Assembly: GCA_964490975.1 (NCBI GenBank)
Contig: CAZBEQ010000003.1
Location: forward strand, 60,199-124,198
From: DTU013 sp964490975
GTDB lineage: Bacteria > Bacillota > Clostridia > Acetivibrionales > DTU013
Length of the DNA: 64,000 nucleotides
Direction: 5' to 3'
Below the pieces are notes generated by a model that saw nothing but the letters and a program-made list of their open reading frames with translations, did no database searches and was not told the origin of the DNA. Position numbers and translations under genes: made by a program. This document shows positions 24,811-33,900 of this stretch, one piece after another (positions within the stretch are counted from its first letter, which is position 1; every line of letters starts with the position of its first letter).

Positions 24811-26418
24811 CTATTTGATGTCAATAACTATATTTACCTTATTCAAATCCTTATTGTTAAAATCAAAAGTTGCTGTGTCTATGTTATAAACGGCCGATTC
24901 TCCTGCTTTGATCTGTTTGCCTTTAACAATACTATGAGTAACTCCGCCATAATCTAATAATAGATCCAGTATACCGTCTGTTTTATGAGTTATAGGTATA
25001 TCTACTGACTGTATATAACAGTCGGCTACATGCGTAATGCCGTTTATGCTTTCAGCTTTGCTGATTTTTTCGAAGGTGTATGTAATTGGCTTGCCGGGAT
25101 GACCATTGTTATAAGTGGTCAGATACAGAATGTACTTTCCGTCGGCAGCTTTATTATCCTGCATATCATAACCATCCCATATGAATGAATTAGCCTCAAT
25201 AGTACCCTTCAGTCCATTTTCTTCATATATAAGTTCGTTTTTATCATCAAGTATTTTATAATCAAATGTACAAGCACCGGAAAATAAAATATTAAATGTA
25301 ACCGAATTATTTACACTAAGTTTCATACGGCCTTGCACATTGTTGAGAAGATCTGTGAAAACAAAGCCTTCTATGACATTCTTTGTAAAAGCATCATAGC
25401 TTATATGGCAGAAGCCCTGATCTCCCCAGTCCTTGCCCCAGGAACTAAGTATTATAAATGCTCCTGTGCCATCAGATGAGATGAATGTGTCGTCGTACCC
25501 GGCTATAACATACGCATGCTTTAAGGGTGTATTCCTTTCGGTGGTTATTATACTTATACCATTAGTGCCCTTGTGTGGATAGTTAAAGCTATAGCCGATA
25601 TTGCTGCCGGCAACAACAAGATCACCGGTATTTAGGTATTCTTTTATCCTTTGCACGATCTCTTGGTTGGAGGTATCATATTTACTGAACAGTCTGTGCC
25701 ATTCCTTGACTCTGTGAGGATGAGCACTCAAGATGGCAGCCTCGCTCGGACGGGTATAAAAGTCGCCCGAAATATATGGGAAATCAAACATGGTAGCTAC
25801 ACCTGTGTCCAGAACTAGCTGGGAGGCATCAGCCAGTGATGAACCATTGTCTATGCCACTATTTATTTGGTTGTAAATAAATGTAGGACTGAATACATGA
25901 TCACTGATAATAAGGTCATTTTGCTTTACTTCCCACATGAAATCCTTAGCTTGTTGATAGCTCCTGAGATAATATCCGACGGCCCAGCCAACGCAGCTAT
26001 TCTCATGTTGTTCACCAACCGGAGGAAGGAATTGGGAACCGGAATAATCAACTACAGGAGGCAGAGATGAGGGGTCAAGCCCATAATTCTTAAGCTCAGC
26101 TTCGATATTATCGGGCAGCACTTCACTGCTCTTCATCCTAACATCATTTGTTATCAGGCCTGTCCATTTGGGATATATTATTTCAACATCAGTTACACTC
26201 CATCTATTATCTGCTTTTTCAAGCTTTTTTAAGTAATGCTGCTGTTCTTTGCTGGTAAATATCTCGGTATGCGTTTCATCTACTATTCTTTCTTCAAGAA
26301 GTGTTTCACCAGGCTCCAGTAGGTAGCTGTTATCGGCCGACATCGAGGTTGCGGTAAAAAACATGATAAAGCATAATATTATCGGTAATATAGTAAAAAG
26401 CTTTTTATAATGTCGCAT
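24811..26418 (-). CDS. Secreted papain-like (C1) cysteine protease
   Basis: 535 residues with a signal peptide (about 1-28). A prodomain-like region runs to about 120. The catalytic domain (about 122-350) has Cys142 in GEQHENSCVGWAVG and His301 in LKHAYVIAGYDD. The third site reads LSSWGKDWGDQGF, so the position usually filled by Asn (NSWG) is Ser325. After it come beta-rich segments; FIWDGYDMQDNKAADGKY (near 420) resembles a FlgD-type Ig fold. The gene lies downstream of two S-layer-like genes on the same strand, which suggests work on surface proteins (inference). Confidence 0.87.
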   Translation of the reverse strand: MRHYKKLFTILPIILCFIMFFTATSMSADNSYLLEPGETLLEERIVDETHTEIFTSKEQQHYLKKLEKADNRWSVTDVEIIYPKWTGLITNDVRMKSSEVLPDNIEAELKNYGLDPSSLPPVVDYSGSQFLPPVGEQHENSCVGWAVGYYLRSYQQAKDFMWEVKQNDLIISDHVFSPTFIYNQINSGIDNGSSLADASQLVLDTGVATMFDFPYISGDFYTRPSEAAILSAHPHRVKEWHRLFSKYDTSNQEIVQRIKEYLNTGDLVVAGSNIGYSFNYPHKGTNGISIITTERNTPLKHAYVIAGYDDTFISSDGTGAFIILSSWGKDWGDQGFCHISYDAFTKNVIEGFVFTDLLNNVQGRMKLSVNNSVTFNILFSGACTFDYKILDDKNELIYEENGLKGTIEANSFIWDGYDMQDNKAADGKYILYLTTYNNGHPGKPITYTFEKISKAESINGITHVADCYIQSVDIPITHKTDGILDLLLDYGGVTHSIVKGKQIKAGESAVYNIDTATFDFNNKDLNKVNIVIDIK

Positions 26419-26445
26419 AATAGTATCCCTCTCACAGTTGTTTGG

Positions 26446-26484
26446 GTAAAAAAACCAAGAGGTTACATTTCGATCCTCTTGGTT
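26446..26484 (-). terminator. Terminator downstream of the 1118-residue surface protein gene
   Basis: CCAAGAGG (26455-26462) pairs with CCTCTTGG (26475-26482); on the minus strand a run of seven T follows. Confidence 0.85.
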
Positions 26485-26510
26485 ATCTTTTGAATAGTGA
26501 TTAATTATTG

Positions 26511-26536
26511 TCAGGGGTGAATTGCTCCACCCCTGA
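26511..26536 (-). terminator. First 3' hairpin after the surface protein gene
   Basis: TCAGGGGTG pairs with CACCCCTGA. It precedes the main terminator on the minus strand, giving the mRNA two stacked 3' hairpins, which may stabilise an abundant transcript. Confidence 0.55.
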
Positions 26537-26552
26537 ACTTTGTTTTAGTGCA

Positions 26553-29500
26553 TTACGGTAATACTGCCAGCCTTGTTACTTCATAGGTAGCTAACTTCAT
26601 AGGATTTTTGTTTCCGGCATTGTCGATTACCAGAATGTTACCGTTATCATCTTTTACGATTTCTACAGTAATGGTTCCGGTGGAAGGAATCTCGCTGCCA
26701 AGATTGAGAGTGATCTCTCTGTCGCTGTCAGGTCCAACCGGCAGGACTGCAGTATCCATAGTCAGTTCAACGCCATTGACCTTCACTAAGAAGTTCTTTG
26801 CTACTGCATGAGCATCTGAGATCTCACTGTCTATGAAATACTTAATCGGCTCATTGAATGAGAGCTTGATCTGCTTCAGACCAGTCTGCTCTGCGTTGAT
26901 AACTACTGGACGGTATACATCCTCAAGTCTTACTATGGTAGTAACTGGCACCATAGTTCCGCCATCGGGGTGTGAAACTCCGCTGACCTTGAACTCATAG
27001 TCGCCATATTCCTGGATACTGTCAGCAGGAATCTCGAATATTGCATACTGGTGAGTCTCACCTTCTCTGTTGATCACAGAGTATTCAACAACTGTATTGG
27101 TACCGAGCTCTGCATCCCACTGTGCAAGTGTCTTTCCATTGAAGGAGTAATTGTTCTTGTCAGTCAGTGTTGCAGGATCTATTGTACCTTTGAATTCGAT
27201 CTTCATTGAATTGGAGGCTTCATCGTAGTTGATGAGCTGTTTGCTCGTCTGAGGTACATATTCAGCCGCTGGAGGCACTGCGTCAGGTACACCGATAGTA
27301 ACGGTAACATCCTTAGCTGTTGATGTGTAGCCAAGACCTGCATCCAGGAAGAAGAACCACAAATAGTTGTTGCCGTCGCGGGCATCGTCAACATGCAGTA
27401 TGTCATAGCTTTCTCCACCAAAATCAAAATCGGTGAGATTGTTGAAGTTAAGATCCAGAGGCGAGTCTGTGAAATATCCTGCAGGGATCTCAACCTTGTA
27501 TGTCCTGCCGGAAACAAGCTTGCCATCGCCGTCGAGCAGTTGCTCATAATCTGAAAGATCAAGTGTAAGTATGTCGTTATCTCCGTTCCATGTGATGTTG
27601 CCGGAATTACCGGGATTCTCATCACCTGATTCAGCTATATTATCGGGATCCAAATCGCGGTTGGAAACCATGGCGGGATGAGTTATGCCGTCGGCGTCTA
27701 CATAGGAGACTCTTATCGGAAGATAAGTATCTGCATCTCTCTGGTCTGGCATGATTTCGTTTCCAAAGCTCTCAGTTACCGGATTATACACGAATGCTAT
27801 CGGGTTGACCTTATAGTCGATCCTTGCATCCTCAACATACGGTACGATATCCTTGACAGAAATCGATATGCTTGATCCACGGTTTGCATAAGCAATACCT
27901 GAAGGATCAAGTACTACCGGTGAGCTCACGTCATCTTTAAGTGTCATAGTCTTAAGGAAGTCAACTGCATTGAGAACATCCTTAGATACAGGATCATTTT
28001 CGGGCAGTACAACAACTTTCTCAACTCTTATCTTTCTTACTATTGATTCATTGCCGTCATAAGCAAGGAGCTGGTTCTTTTCGATACCAGTAGGTACAGC
28101 TATAGCTGCTGCATCTTCATCATCGCATGCAGGCACTGCAACGTATGAATAGTATTTACCGTCGTCAGCCTTGACTGAAGGAGTTATGAAGGCCTTATAG
28201 AATATGCCCTGACCTTCGCCATCGGGATCTTCGATCACAAATATACCCTGGACGCCTTCTCTGTTGAATTCTACTCTGAACAGGTTATCTGCGACCTGTT
28301 CAACACCCTTGACTTCCGGCATTACGATCTCTGGATCAGCTACCGGCTCGTCATAGAATTTAACCTTGAAGGTGTGGTCTGAGTTGACTTCTATATTACC
28401 TGCCAGGTCTGTGACTCCTACAAAATGGACGATGTAATCCAGTCCGGTTGCGAACTGTTCTTTGAAAGTATCTCTTACTGCCTTTTCAACATCTATCGTA
28501 ACGACCTTAGAGCTATCATATGTAGAGTTGCCCATATCAAACTTCATATAATCGTCAAGATTTCCTGCTGAAAGTGAAGCAATTGCTTTGCCGTTGACAT
28601 ACAGAGTGATGTCTCTGTACCAGTCAAGATCGGACATGTCTGAACGATGCGCATCAAATACGGGTTCGTTGTATTCGAAATTTAATGCTTCGCCGTCCTG
28701 CTTGAGTAAAATACTCGTCCTTCTCAGACTGAAGCTTCCAAGGTCATTGCCATAGCTATCAAGAACTATTGGCTTAGGATTGGATGAACCGGCCTTTACA
28801 GTCTTGCTAATGTTGACAAGCTGCGGATTGACTTCATCAAGGATTCTGATCGGCATTGAAGCAGTATCAATGGAAAGGCTTCCATCCACGTTCTTGATGT
28901 TGCGTACTGCTACGTTGACATTAGTATCCTTGATAAGATTCTTGATTATAAAACCGTCGATTTTGGAATTTCTCATTTCCACACCGAGTGTTCTTTCGCA
29001 GTCAGCTGCGATATACGGGTATGGATAGCTTCCGGAGACAACATCTGCTACATTGGTGAATCTTGCATCTTCGGGAAGGTATATGTTGACGATTGTTTTT
29101 CCGCCTACGTCCTCAGCCACTATGTGACGGGGCAGTCCTAAGTCTTTGTCGCCGTACCACCATTTAGCCGCGGAACCGCCTGCATATTCGGTCTCGATCT
29201 CCAGGAGCTGATTACTCAGCCTCAGAGTAGGAATTGCACCATATTCAGCATTGCCGTCTACTATTTCAAAGTAGTAGTTGGATGCATCCTGTGCGCTGCC
29301 CTTGTCAACCAATCCATCAAAGGTAACCTTGACATAACGGTAGTTCACGAATTCGATTTTCTCAACAGCTGTGCCGTTTACTACCGGAGGAGTGTAAGTC
29401 ACAGAGACATCAGAGTAGGTTTTGCCATTATAATCGAAGGTAACTTTGTTCTCGCCTGCTTTGAGTGCCTGACCGGTATATTCCTTCACGACATTGTCTG

Positions 29501-29909
29501 AGAAGGTTACTTTAATTGTAGTTGCGTTGAGTGCTACAACAGATACAACTGTTATATCCTCGGCTACCGGGCTCTTGTCATCGAATTTGGAGTATGTGTC
29601 TTTGGAACCATCATAATTTTTATATTCGATGTTATTGATGCCGGATTTCTGCTCATCAGTGATCTTTGCACCGCTGAATGCGTCAATGAAGTTGTCGCCG
29701 GACTGGGTAACATCAAGGTAAATGTCGCCGCCGTCATTTATTGCGTCAACGATTTCACCATCCAGTTCCTTATCAAAGAAGTAGTCCATGGAATACGCCT
29801 TGTTCCCAACTACCACCGTGTTACCTGGCAAAGCAAATACAGGTACCGACATTGTTAGAACCATTGTCATCGCCAAGCCAAGTAATAGTAATTTTTTTGT
29901 AACTTTCAT
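26553..29909 (-). CDS. Large secreted surface protein with Ig-like/SbsA-like domains
   Basis: 1118 residues with a clear signal peptide ending near VPVFALPG. The rest is a string of beta-rich domains: 'VVALNATTIKVTFSDNV', 'VKVTFDGLVDKGSAQDASNYY', 'VEQVADNLFRVEFNREGV', 'TGLKQIKLSFNEPI' all match the SbsA-type Ig-like pattern of S-layer proteins. No SLH repeat, sortase motif or C-terminal membrane helix is seen, so attachment must be indirect or through an assembled lattice. The gene lies 100 nt after the SLH gene on the same strand, and ends in two hairpins. Probably a main S-layer subunit or its partner (inference). Confidence 0.85.
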   Translation of the reverse strand: MKVTKKLLLLGLAMTMVLTMSVPVFALPGNTVVVGNKAYSMDYFFDKELDGEIVDAINDGGDIYLDVTQSGDNFIDAFSGAKITDEQKSGINNIEYKNYDGSKDTYSKFDDKSPVAEDITVVSVVALNATTIKVTFSDNVVKEYTGQALKAGENKVTFDYNGKTYSDVSVTYTPPVVNGTAVEKIEFVNYRYVKVTFDGLVDKGSAQDASNYYFEIVDGNAEYGAIPTLRLSNQLLEIETEYAGGSAAKWWYGDKDLGLPRHIVAEDVGGKTIVNIYLPEDARFTNVADVVSGSYPYPYIAADCERTLGVEMRNSKIDGFIIKNLIKDTNVNVAVRNIKNVDGSLSIDTASMPIRILDEVNPQLVNISKTVKAGSSNPKPIVLDSYGNDLGSFSLRRTSILLKQDGEALNFEYNEPVFDAHRSDMSDLDWYRDITLYVNGKAIASLSAGNLDDYMKFDMGNSTYDSSKVVTIDVEKAVRDTFKEQFATGLDYIVHFVGVTDLAGNIEVNSDHTFKVKFYDEPVADPEIVMPEVKGVEQVADNLFRVEFNREGVQGIFVIEDPDGEGQGIFYKAFITPSVKADDGKYYSYVAVPACDDEDAAAIAVPTGIEKNQLLAYDGNESIVRKIRVEKVVVLPENDPVSKDVLNAVDFLKTMTLKDDVSSPVVLDPSGIAYANRGSSISISVKDIVPYVEDARIDYKVNPIAFVYNPVTESFGNEIMPDQRDADTYLPIRVSYVDADGITHPAMVSNRDLDPDNIAESGDENPGNSGNITWNGDNDILTLDLSDYEQLLDGDGKLVSGRTYKVEIPAGYFTDSPLDLNFNNLTDFDFGGESYDILHVDDARDGNNYLWFFFLDAGLGYTSTAKDVTVTIGVPDAVPPAAEYVPQTSKQLINYDEASNSMKIEFKGTIDPATLTDKNNYSFNGKTLAQWDAELGTNTVVEYSVINREGETHQYAIFEIPADSIQEYGDYEFKVSGVSHPDGGTMVPVTTIVRLEDVYRPVVINAEQTGLKQIKLSFNEPIKYFIDSEISDAHAVAKNFLVKVNGVELTMDTAVLPVGPDSDREITLNLGSEIPSTGTITVEIVKDDNGNILVIDNAGNKNPMKLATYEVTRLAVLP

Positions 29910-30009
29910 GCGATAAATCCCCTTTCAATTTTTTAAATTTGTTATCCATTATTCAAGATCAAAATTTCAACATTTGATCATATGGATCATGTGTTTTTCA
30001 GTTGTCATA

Positions 30010-32019
30010 TTAGTTAACTTCCGCAACAAATGTACCAGTTGCAAGAGTTACCTCAAAGCTCCCGATCGCATTGCCTGATATATCGAGCAGCTCAAAGGAG
30101 GCCTTTGACTCTCCTTTTGGTACCAGTTGCAGATATTTTCCTATTACTGCGTTTTCCTTCGTATCGACTGATTTGAATGAAGTACCGGCCGTAGCACTTG
30201 TTACTGTTATCCTGACAACATTAGTTGTAACGATCGTAGCTATGGCAACAGTGCCTTCAACTTTTACAACAGGTGCTTCAACATCTACGATAGGAGCGGT
30301 GAAATTTCCGGTTGCAATATTGACAGTAAACTTCCCAACTACTGCATTGGAAGCATCCAGCAGCTCAAATTCTGCAGCTGTCAGATCGTTTGCTATTATC
30401 TGGAGGTACTTGCCTATCTCAGCAACTTCTTTTGTGTTAACAGACCTGAAGGATTTACCGACACTAGCGGCTGCTACAGCTACACGGGCTACTTTTGTTG
30501 TGCCGATAACTGATAGTGCTACAGTGCCGCTGGCTGACTTTGCCGGTGCTTCAACAGCTGTTACGGGGGCTACGAATCCGCCTCCGGTAAGGTCAACACT
30601 AAATCTGCCGACTACTATGCCCAATGCATCAAGCAGTTCGAAATCAGCTTTAGCTTTGTTAGTTGCAACGATCTGCAGAATCTTGCCTATTTGAGCAACT
30701 TCATTTGTATCTGCAGATTTACAGGACACACCTGTGCTTGCTTTGGTTATAGTTATTCTTGCTACCTTGGTAGTGCCGATGGTTGTTATCTCAACATTAC
30801 CTTCAGCAGACAGATCAGCTTTTGTGACCTTGACAGTCACTTTGACTTCAGCTGCGGCAAGACCTTTGGAATCTTTTACATTATAGGTAAGTATGTATTC
30901 ACCTACTTTGGAGGTATCTACCTTGTCTTCGCCTGCTTTGACTATACTACTTGTTATATTTCCGTCCTCAGTATCACTTGCTGTAACGGTAGGTGCTGTA
31001 AAGGCAGATCCTTGCTTAAGAGTAATAACCTTGTCGTTTACTCCGTCAGGCTCGACTACAGTAATAACAGGAGCAGTGTTGGATGGTGTTGTGTTTCCGC
31101 TGCTGCTACTGCTACTGCTGCTACTGCTGCTACTTGAAGATGTTGTTCCTGGCTTTACATTAACGAGGAAGGCAGACTCTTTATCAGTTAGCTGATCCTT
31201 TTTTGCGGTAACTGTAACAGTTGCGCTTCCTTCCTTGAGACCCCTGACAACTACATACCGTCCCGATATCTCGACCTTCAGTACAGCTTCATCACTGCTC
31301 TTTGCCGAAAGAACTGTATCGGAGGGATCTGTCTTGACATTGACATACAGGGCAGTGTCGATAAACGCTGTTTGCTCAGGTATTGCTTCGATACTAATTC
31401 CAAACAGGTTGTTCAGTGATACTACAGCCTCAGCCCTGGTCAGGTTCTTTTCCGGATCAAATTTACCATCGGGATAACCACGCATGTAGCCTGCCTTTTT
31501 GACGGCTCCGATCACTCCCTTGAAACTGGCGGATATTTTAGCCGCGTCTGTAAATTTCTCTGATTCACTATCATTCTTAGTCAGAGATTTGAGCTTATAG
31601 ATGATCGCGGCGACTTCCTGCCTTTTCACATTTTCCCGGAGTATAAAGCTGCCGTCCTTCAGTTCACTTAGATATCCTGCTTTTTCAGCTTTAGCAACAT
31701 CCGTGCTGAACCAGTCGCTATCCTTGACATCTTTGAAGGTGACCGGCGAGGTTTCGGTAAACTTGTATGCCCTGTTCACCAAGGCCACGAATTCGGCTCT
31801 CGAGATGTTGTTGTTCGGCTTGAATGTGCCATCGGGATACCCATTAATGAATCCCTGACCAACCCATGCAGTAATCTCCTTTTCAGCCCAATTGCCGGCA
31901 ACGTCGCTTAACTTGGGCGATGCTGCAAAAGCCTGAAGGGGGATCACTGCGGTCAGCATCACGACAATGATTACCATCAGAGCCATGATACCTTTTGCTT
32001 TTTTCATTCGGTTGTTCAT
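30010..32019 (-). CDS. SLH-domain surface protein with Ig-like and triplicate C-terminal domains
   Basis: 669 residues. Signal peptide (about 1-32) followed by three SLH repeats (about 35-205) with NGYPDGTFKPNNNISRAEF, then LRENVKRQEV and RGYPDGKFDPEKNLTRAEA. SLH domains hold proteins to pyruvylated wall polymers. A Big-type Ig domain (about 215-300), a run of 14 Ser (about 305-320), a DUF5011-like Ig domain (about 325-405) and three related ~85-residue repeats follow; each repeat has a 'FELLD' and 'GKYLQ/GKILQ' block. AAAGGAGGT precedes the ATG. A good promoter 415 nt upstream gives a long leader. Confidence 0.92.
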   Translation of the reverse strand: MNNRMKKAKGIMALMVIIVVMLTAVIPLQAFAASPKLSDVAGNWAEKEITAWVGQGFINGYPDGTFKPNNNISRAEFVALVNRAYKFTETSPVTFKDVKDSDWFSTDVAKAEKAGYLSELKDGSFILRENVKRQEVAAIIYKLKSLTKNDSESEKFTDAAKISASFKGVIGAVKKAGYMRGYPDGKFDPEKNLTRAEAVVSLNNLFGISIEAIPEQTAFIDTALYVNVKTDPSDTVLSAKSSDEAVLKVEISGRYVVVRGLKEGSATVTVTAKKDQLTDKESAFLVNVKPGTTSSSSSSSSSSSSSSGNTTPSNTAPVITVVEPDGVNDKVITLKQGSAFTAPTVTASDTEDGNITSSIVKAGEDKVDTSKVGEYILTYNVKDSKGLAAAEVKVTVKVTKADLSAEGNVEITTIGTTKVARITITKASTGVSCKSADTNEVAQIGKILQIVATNKAKADFELLDALGIVVGRFSVDLTGGGFVAPVTAVEAPAKSASGTVALSVIGTTKVARVAVAAASVGKSFRSVNTKEVAEIGKYLQIIANDLTAAEFELLDASNAVVGKFTVNIATGNFTAPIVDVEAPVVKVEGTVAIATIVTTNVVRITVTSATAGTSFKSVDTKENAVIGKYLQLVPKGESKASFELLDISGNAIGSFEVTLATGTFVAEVN
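31099..31140 (-). repeat. Poly-serine trinucleotide tract
   Basis: Fourteen consecutive Ser codons (mixed AGC/AGT, last TCT) form a flexible linker inside the SLH protein gene. Confidence 0.85.
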
Positions 32020-32427
32020 TTTGATCTTTAACCTCCTTTATTGATTTGGTACTTACTGAAGCAATAACAATTGCGATTAACCCTCCTTACGCAGAGTATT
32101 GAGATTTCCGTCCTGATAATGTAGTTGACTCGGACCGTTTTGACTCGGCCAACTTTCTGCTTGCAGCTACATCCCCTGTAAACTTTCTGTTTGAGCGGTC
32201 CATTGAAAAGTACTTTGTACGCACAGTACAATGGGGGACAAGACAACTTGGTTTGCAGCAATTCAGCAGTGAAGCTACAATGCCGGGCAGAAACTTTATA
32301 TGATGATGTTCCTGCTCTGAAGGATTATCCCATGAGGTCACCTCCCTTACATCTACAGATGGATGTAGTAACTGCACCTGTATCGAAGAAATTTATCATG
32401 GCATTGTATTACAAATAATACCATCTG
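32020..32427 (-). promoter_or_regulatory. Long 5' leader of the SLH surface gene
   Basis: About 400 nt of untranslated RNA are expected between the predicted start point near 32427 and the ATG at 32019. A strong ribosome site GGGAGGTGA heads a two-codon frame (ATG GGA TAA; ATG at 32333-32331). A hairpin TACATC/GATGTA lies before it. No match to a c-di-GMP riboswitch was seen by eye. The leader may set mRNA stability or translation. Confidence 0.5.
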
Positions 32428-32433
32428 TGGAAA

Positions 32434-32462
32434 ATTATATACATTTCCCACTTTGAATTCAA
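32434..32462 (-). promoter_or_regulatory. Sigma-A-like promoter of the SLH/surface protein genes
   Basis: On the minus strand TTGAAT (32462-32457), spacer of exactly 17, TATAAT (32439-32434). The region 32463-32620 holds nothing else recognised. Confidence 0.7.
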
Positions 32463-32620
32463 TTACAATATTCTAACAAATTTGGGAATAAACTCAAAGT
32501 TCAACTAACTTACAACTAAAAAAATCCGTCTACCTTTGCAAATCGGGAAATCCCATTGCCAGTGTCAATTATTTACATATGCTCATAAGCACGGGATTAT
32601 GATTAATAATGTAGAAATGT

Positions 32621-32899
32621 TTATAGTTCCTTTGAGAGGCGGTCGAGCCGGACTTTTTTTCTTGCTTTGAGAAAACGGTCAAGATCATCCAGATTCTTCA
32701 GATCATATTTGCAGCAGCATTTTCTGCACACAGACCTGCTGCCCTTATAACCGGGATTTATTCCTACTGTCTTATGTATCTTTATGAATGGACGGAGTTT
32801 TTTCTTTCCACAGCAAGAACACAGCGGAAACAGCTCAGGAATATATAAAAATGTTAGTACAGCTAAGAAAACCAGGATCAAATATATAAATCTATACAT
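32621..32899 (-). CDS. Small Cys-rich membrane protein of unknown function
   Basis: 92 residues. Residues 3-26 are hydrophobic (membrane or signal segment). Two cysteine clusters, CSCCGKKK and CRKCCCKYD, could bind zinc as a ribbon. The C-terminus is basic (LKARKKVRLDRLSKEL). The family is not recognised. Its coding status is supported by the clear segment pattern and gene-sized spacing, but no neighbour defines its role. Confidence 0.5.
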   Translation of the reverse strand: MYRFIYLILVFLAVLTFLYIPELFPLCSCCGKKKLRPFIKIHKTVGINPGYKGSRSVCRKCCCKYDLKNLDDLDRFLKARKKVRLDRLSKEL

Positions 32900-32972
32900 T
32901 ATGTATCACCATTTTATGGTATTTATAAGTGCGGAGGTTTATGCAGGAATTTTAGAAATATGTACAGAAAGC

Positions 32973-33004
32973 ACAAGGGCTGCCGAATATTCGACAGCCC
33001 TTGT
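32973..33004 (-). terminator. Terminator of the SASP gene
   Basis: ACAAGGGCTG pairs with CAGCCCTTGT around a self-complementary CGAATATTCG. A modest T-rich tract follows on the minus strand. Confidence 0.75.
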
Positions 33005-33041
33005 ACTTTTAATGATTATTGAGTTTGGTTTGCCGCCCTCA

Positions 33042-33233
33042 TTACTTCTTCTCGAGTTGATAAGCGTTGCCGGTATAAGCTTCAAATACTTTCTTAACAA
33101 TGTTGCCACCTATTTTTCCGGCGTCTCTCGAAGCGAGGTCGCCATTATAGCCCTGCTTCAGGTTAACTCCAACCTGACTGGCTATCTCGTACTTCATGTT
33201 ATCAAATGCTGTCTTGCTTCTGCTGTTTGCCAT
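33042..33233 (-). CDS. Alpha/beta-type small acid-soluble spore protein
   Basis: 63 residues. The pattern FDNMKYEIASQVGVNL followed by GDLASRDAGKIGGNIVKKVFE matches alpha/beta-type SASPs. The germination protease site typical of this family lies in the YEIASQ segment. These proteins coat DNA in the spore core and are degraded at germination. They are expressed in the forespore under sigma-G. It is single-gene sized with its own terminator. Confidence 0.95.
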   Translation of the reverse strand: MANSRSKTAFDNMKYEIASQVGVNLKQGYNGDLASRDAGKIGGNIVKKVFEAYTGNAYQLEKK

Positions 33234-33340
33234 TTATAGTTCCCTCCTCGTTTATTTTTCGCCGCCGTACTTACTTTGCAGCGTATTCTTATCATTTACC
33301 GAACAACGAGGTTTTATAACGGTAAATTATGTTACTCAGA

Positions 33341-33574
33341 TTACTCTCTTTCATTTGCAGGACTTTCTCTAAACAGCAATGTTATCGAATACAGGCCTGA
33401 TATACCTACAAGAGCAAAAATTATCCTGCTGAATATAGTGATAGAACCTTTGAATAAATCTTCACCGAATATCGTAGTTACCAGATCAAATCCTGCAATG
33501 CCTACAAGCAACCAATTCAACGCCCCGATGATAACAAACACAAGAGCTAATCTGTCCAATGGTGTCCTGTTCAT
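33341..33574 (-). CDS. DUF378 family small membrane protein
   Basis: 77 residues with two membrane helices. LDRLALVFVIIGALNWLLVGI and the following 'FDLVTTIFGE' are typical of DUF378 (Bacillus YuzA). The role is unknown. It lies near spore genes in this window, without proof of linkage. Confidence 0.88.
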   Translation of the reverse strand: MNRTPLDRLALVFVIIGALNWLLVGIAGFDLVTTIFGEDLFKGSITIFSRIIFALVGISGLYSITLLFRESPANERE

Positions 33575-33700
33575 TAATACATCTCCTTTGCTTTTTGTTG
33601 TTATATTATTCCCGCTGGCAAATCAATAATTCATACACATGTTAGCAGATTAAGGAAGACTTTTAAAAAATTATCAAATCAACTTGCCAGCTGACAACAA

Positions 33701-33736
33701 AAAGACCGGGGCAAAAAGCCGCCGGCCTTTTATTTA
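33701..33736. terminator. Hairpin with T tracts on both strands
   Basis: AAAGACCGG pairs with CCGGCCTTT and is followed by TATTT; on the other strand a TCTTTTTG tract follows. It lies between divergent genes, so it may end an undetected short transcript. The rest of 33575-33900 shows no gene. Confidence 0.5.
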
Positions 33737-33900
33737 AATAACCGGTGCCAACCGCGGCAGACGCCAGTTAGTACTGATTCCGCCTTGTATATTATGTATA
33801 AACTTTTGTTTTTGTGTCATATCAAAAAAAATCTTCATTAATTAGCAACATTGACACAGCTCCTTATACTGGTGTAGATTTGTTTTGGAGGATGCATGGT

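Noticed and set aside
32087..32377. 96-residue minus-strand frame in the SLH leader
   Set aside because: No ribosome site at its start, no recognisable domain; it lies between a promoter and the SLH start, where leader RNA is expected.
32020..32427. c-di-GMP riboswitch in the SLH leader
   Set aside because: No recognisable GEMM core could be placed by eye on the minus strand.
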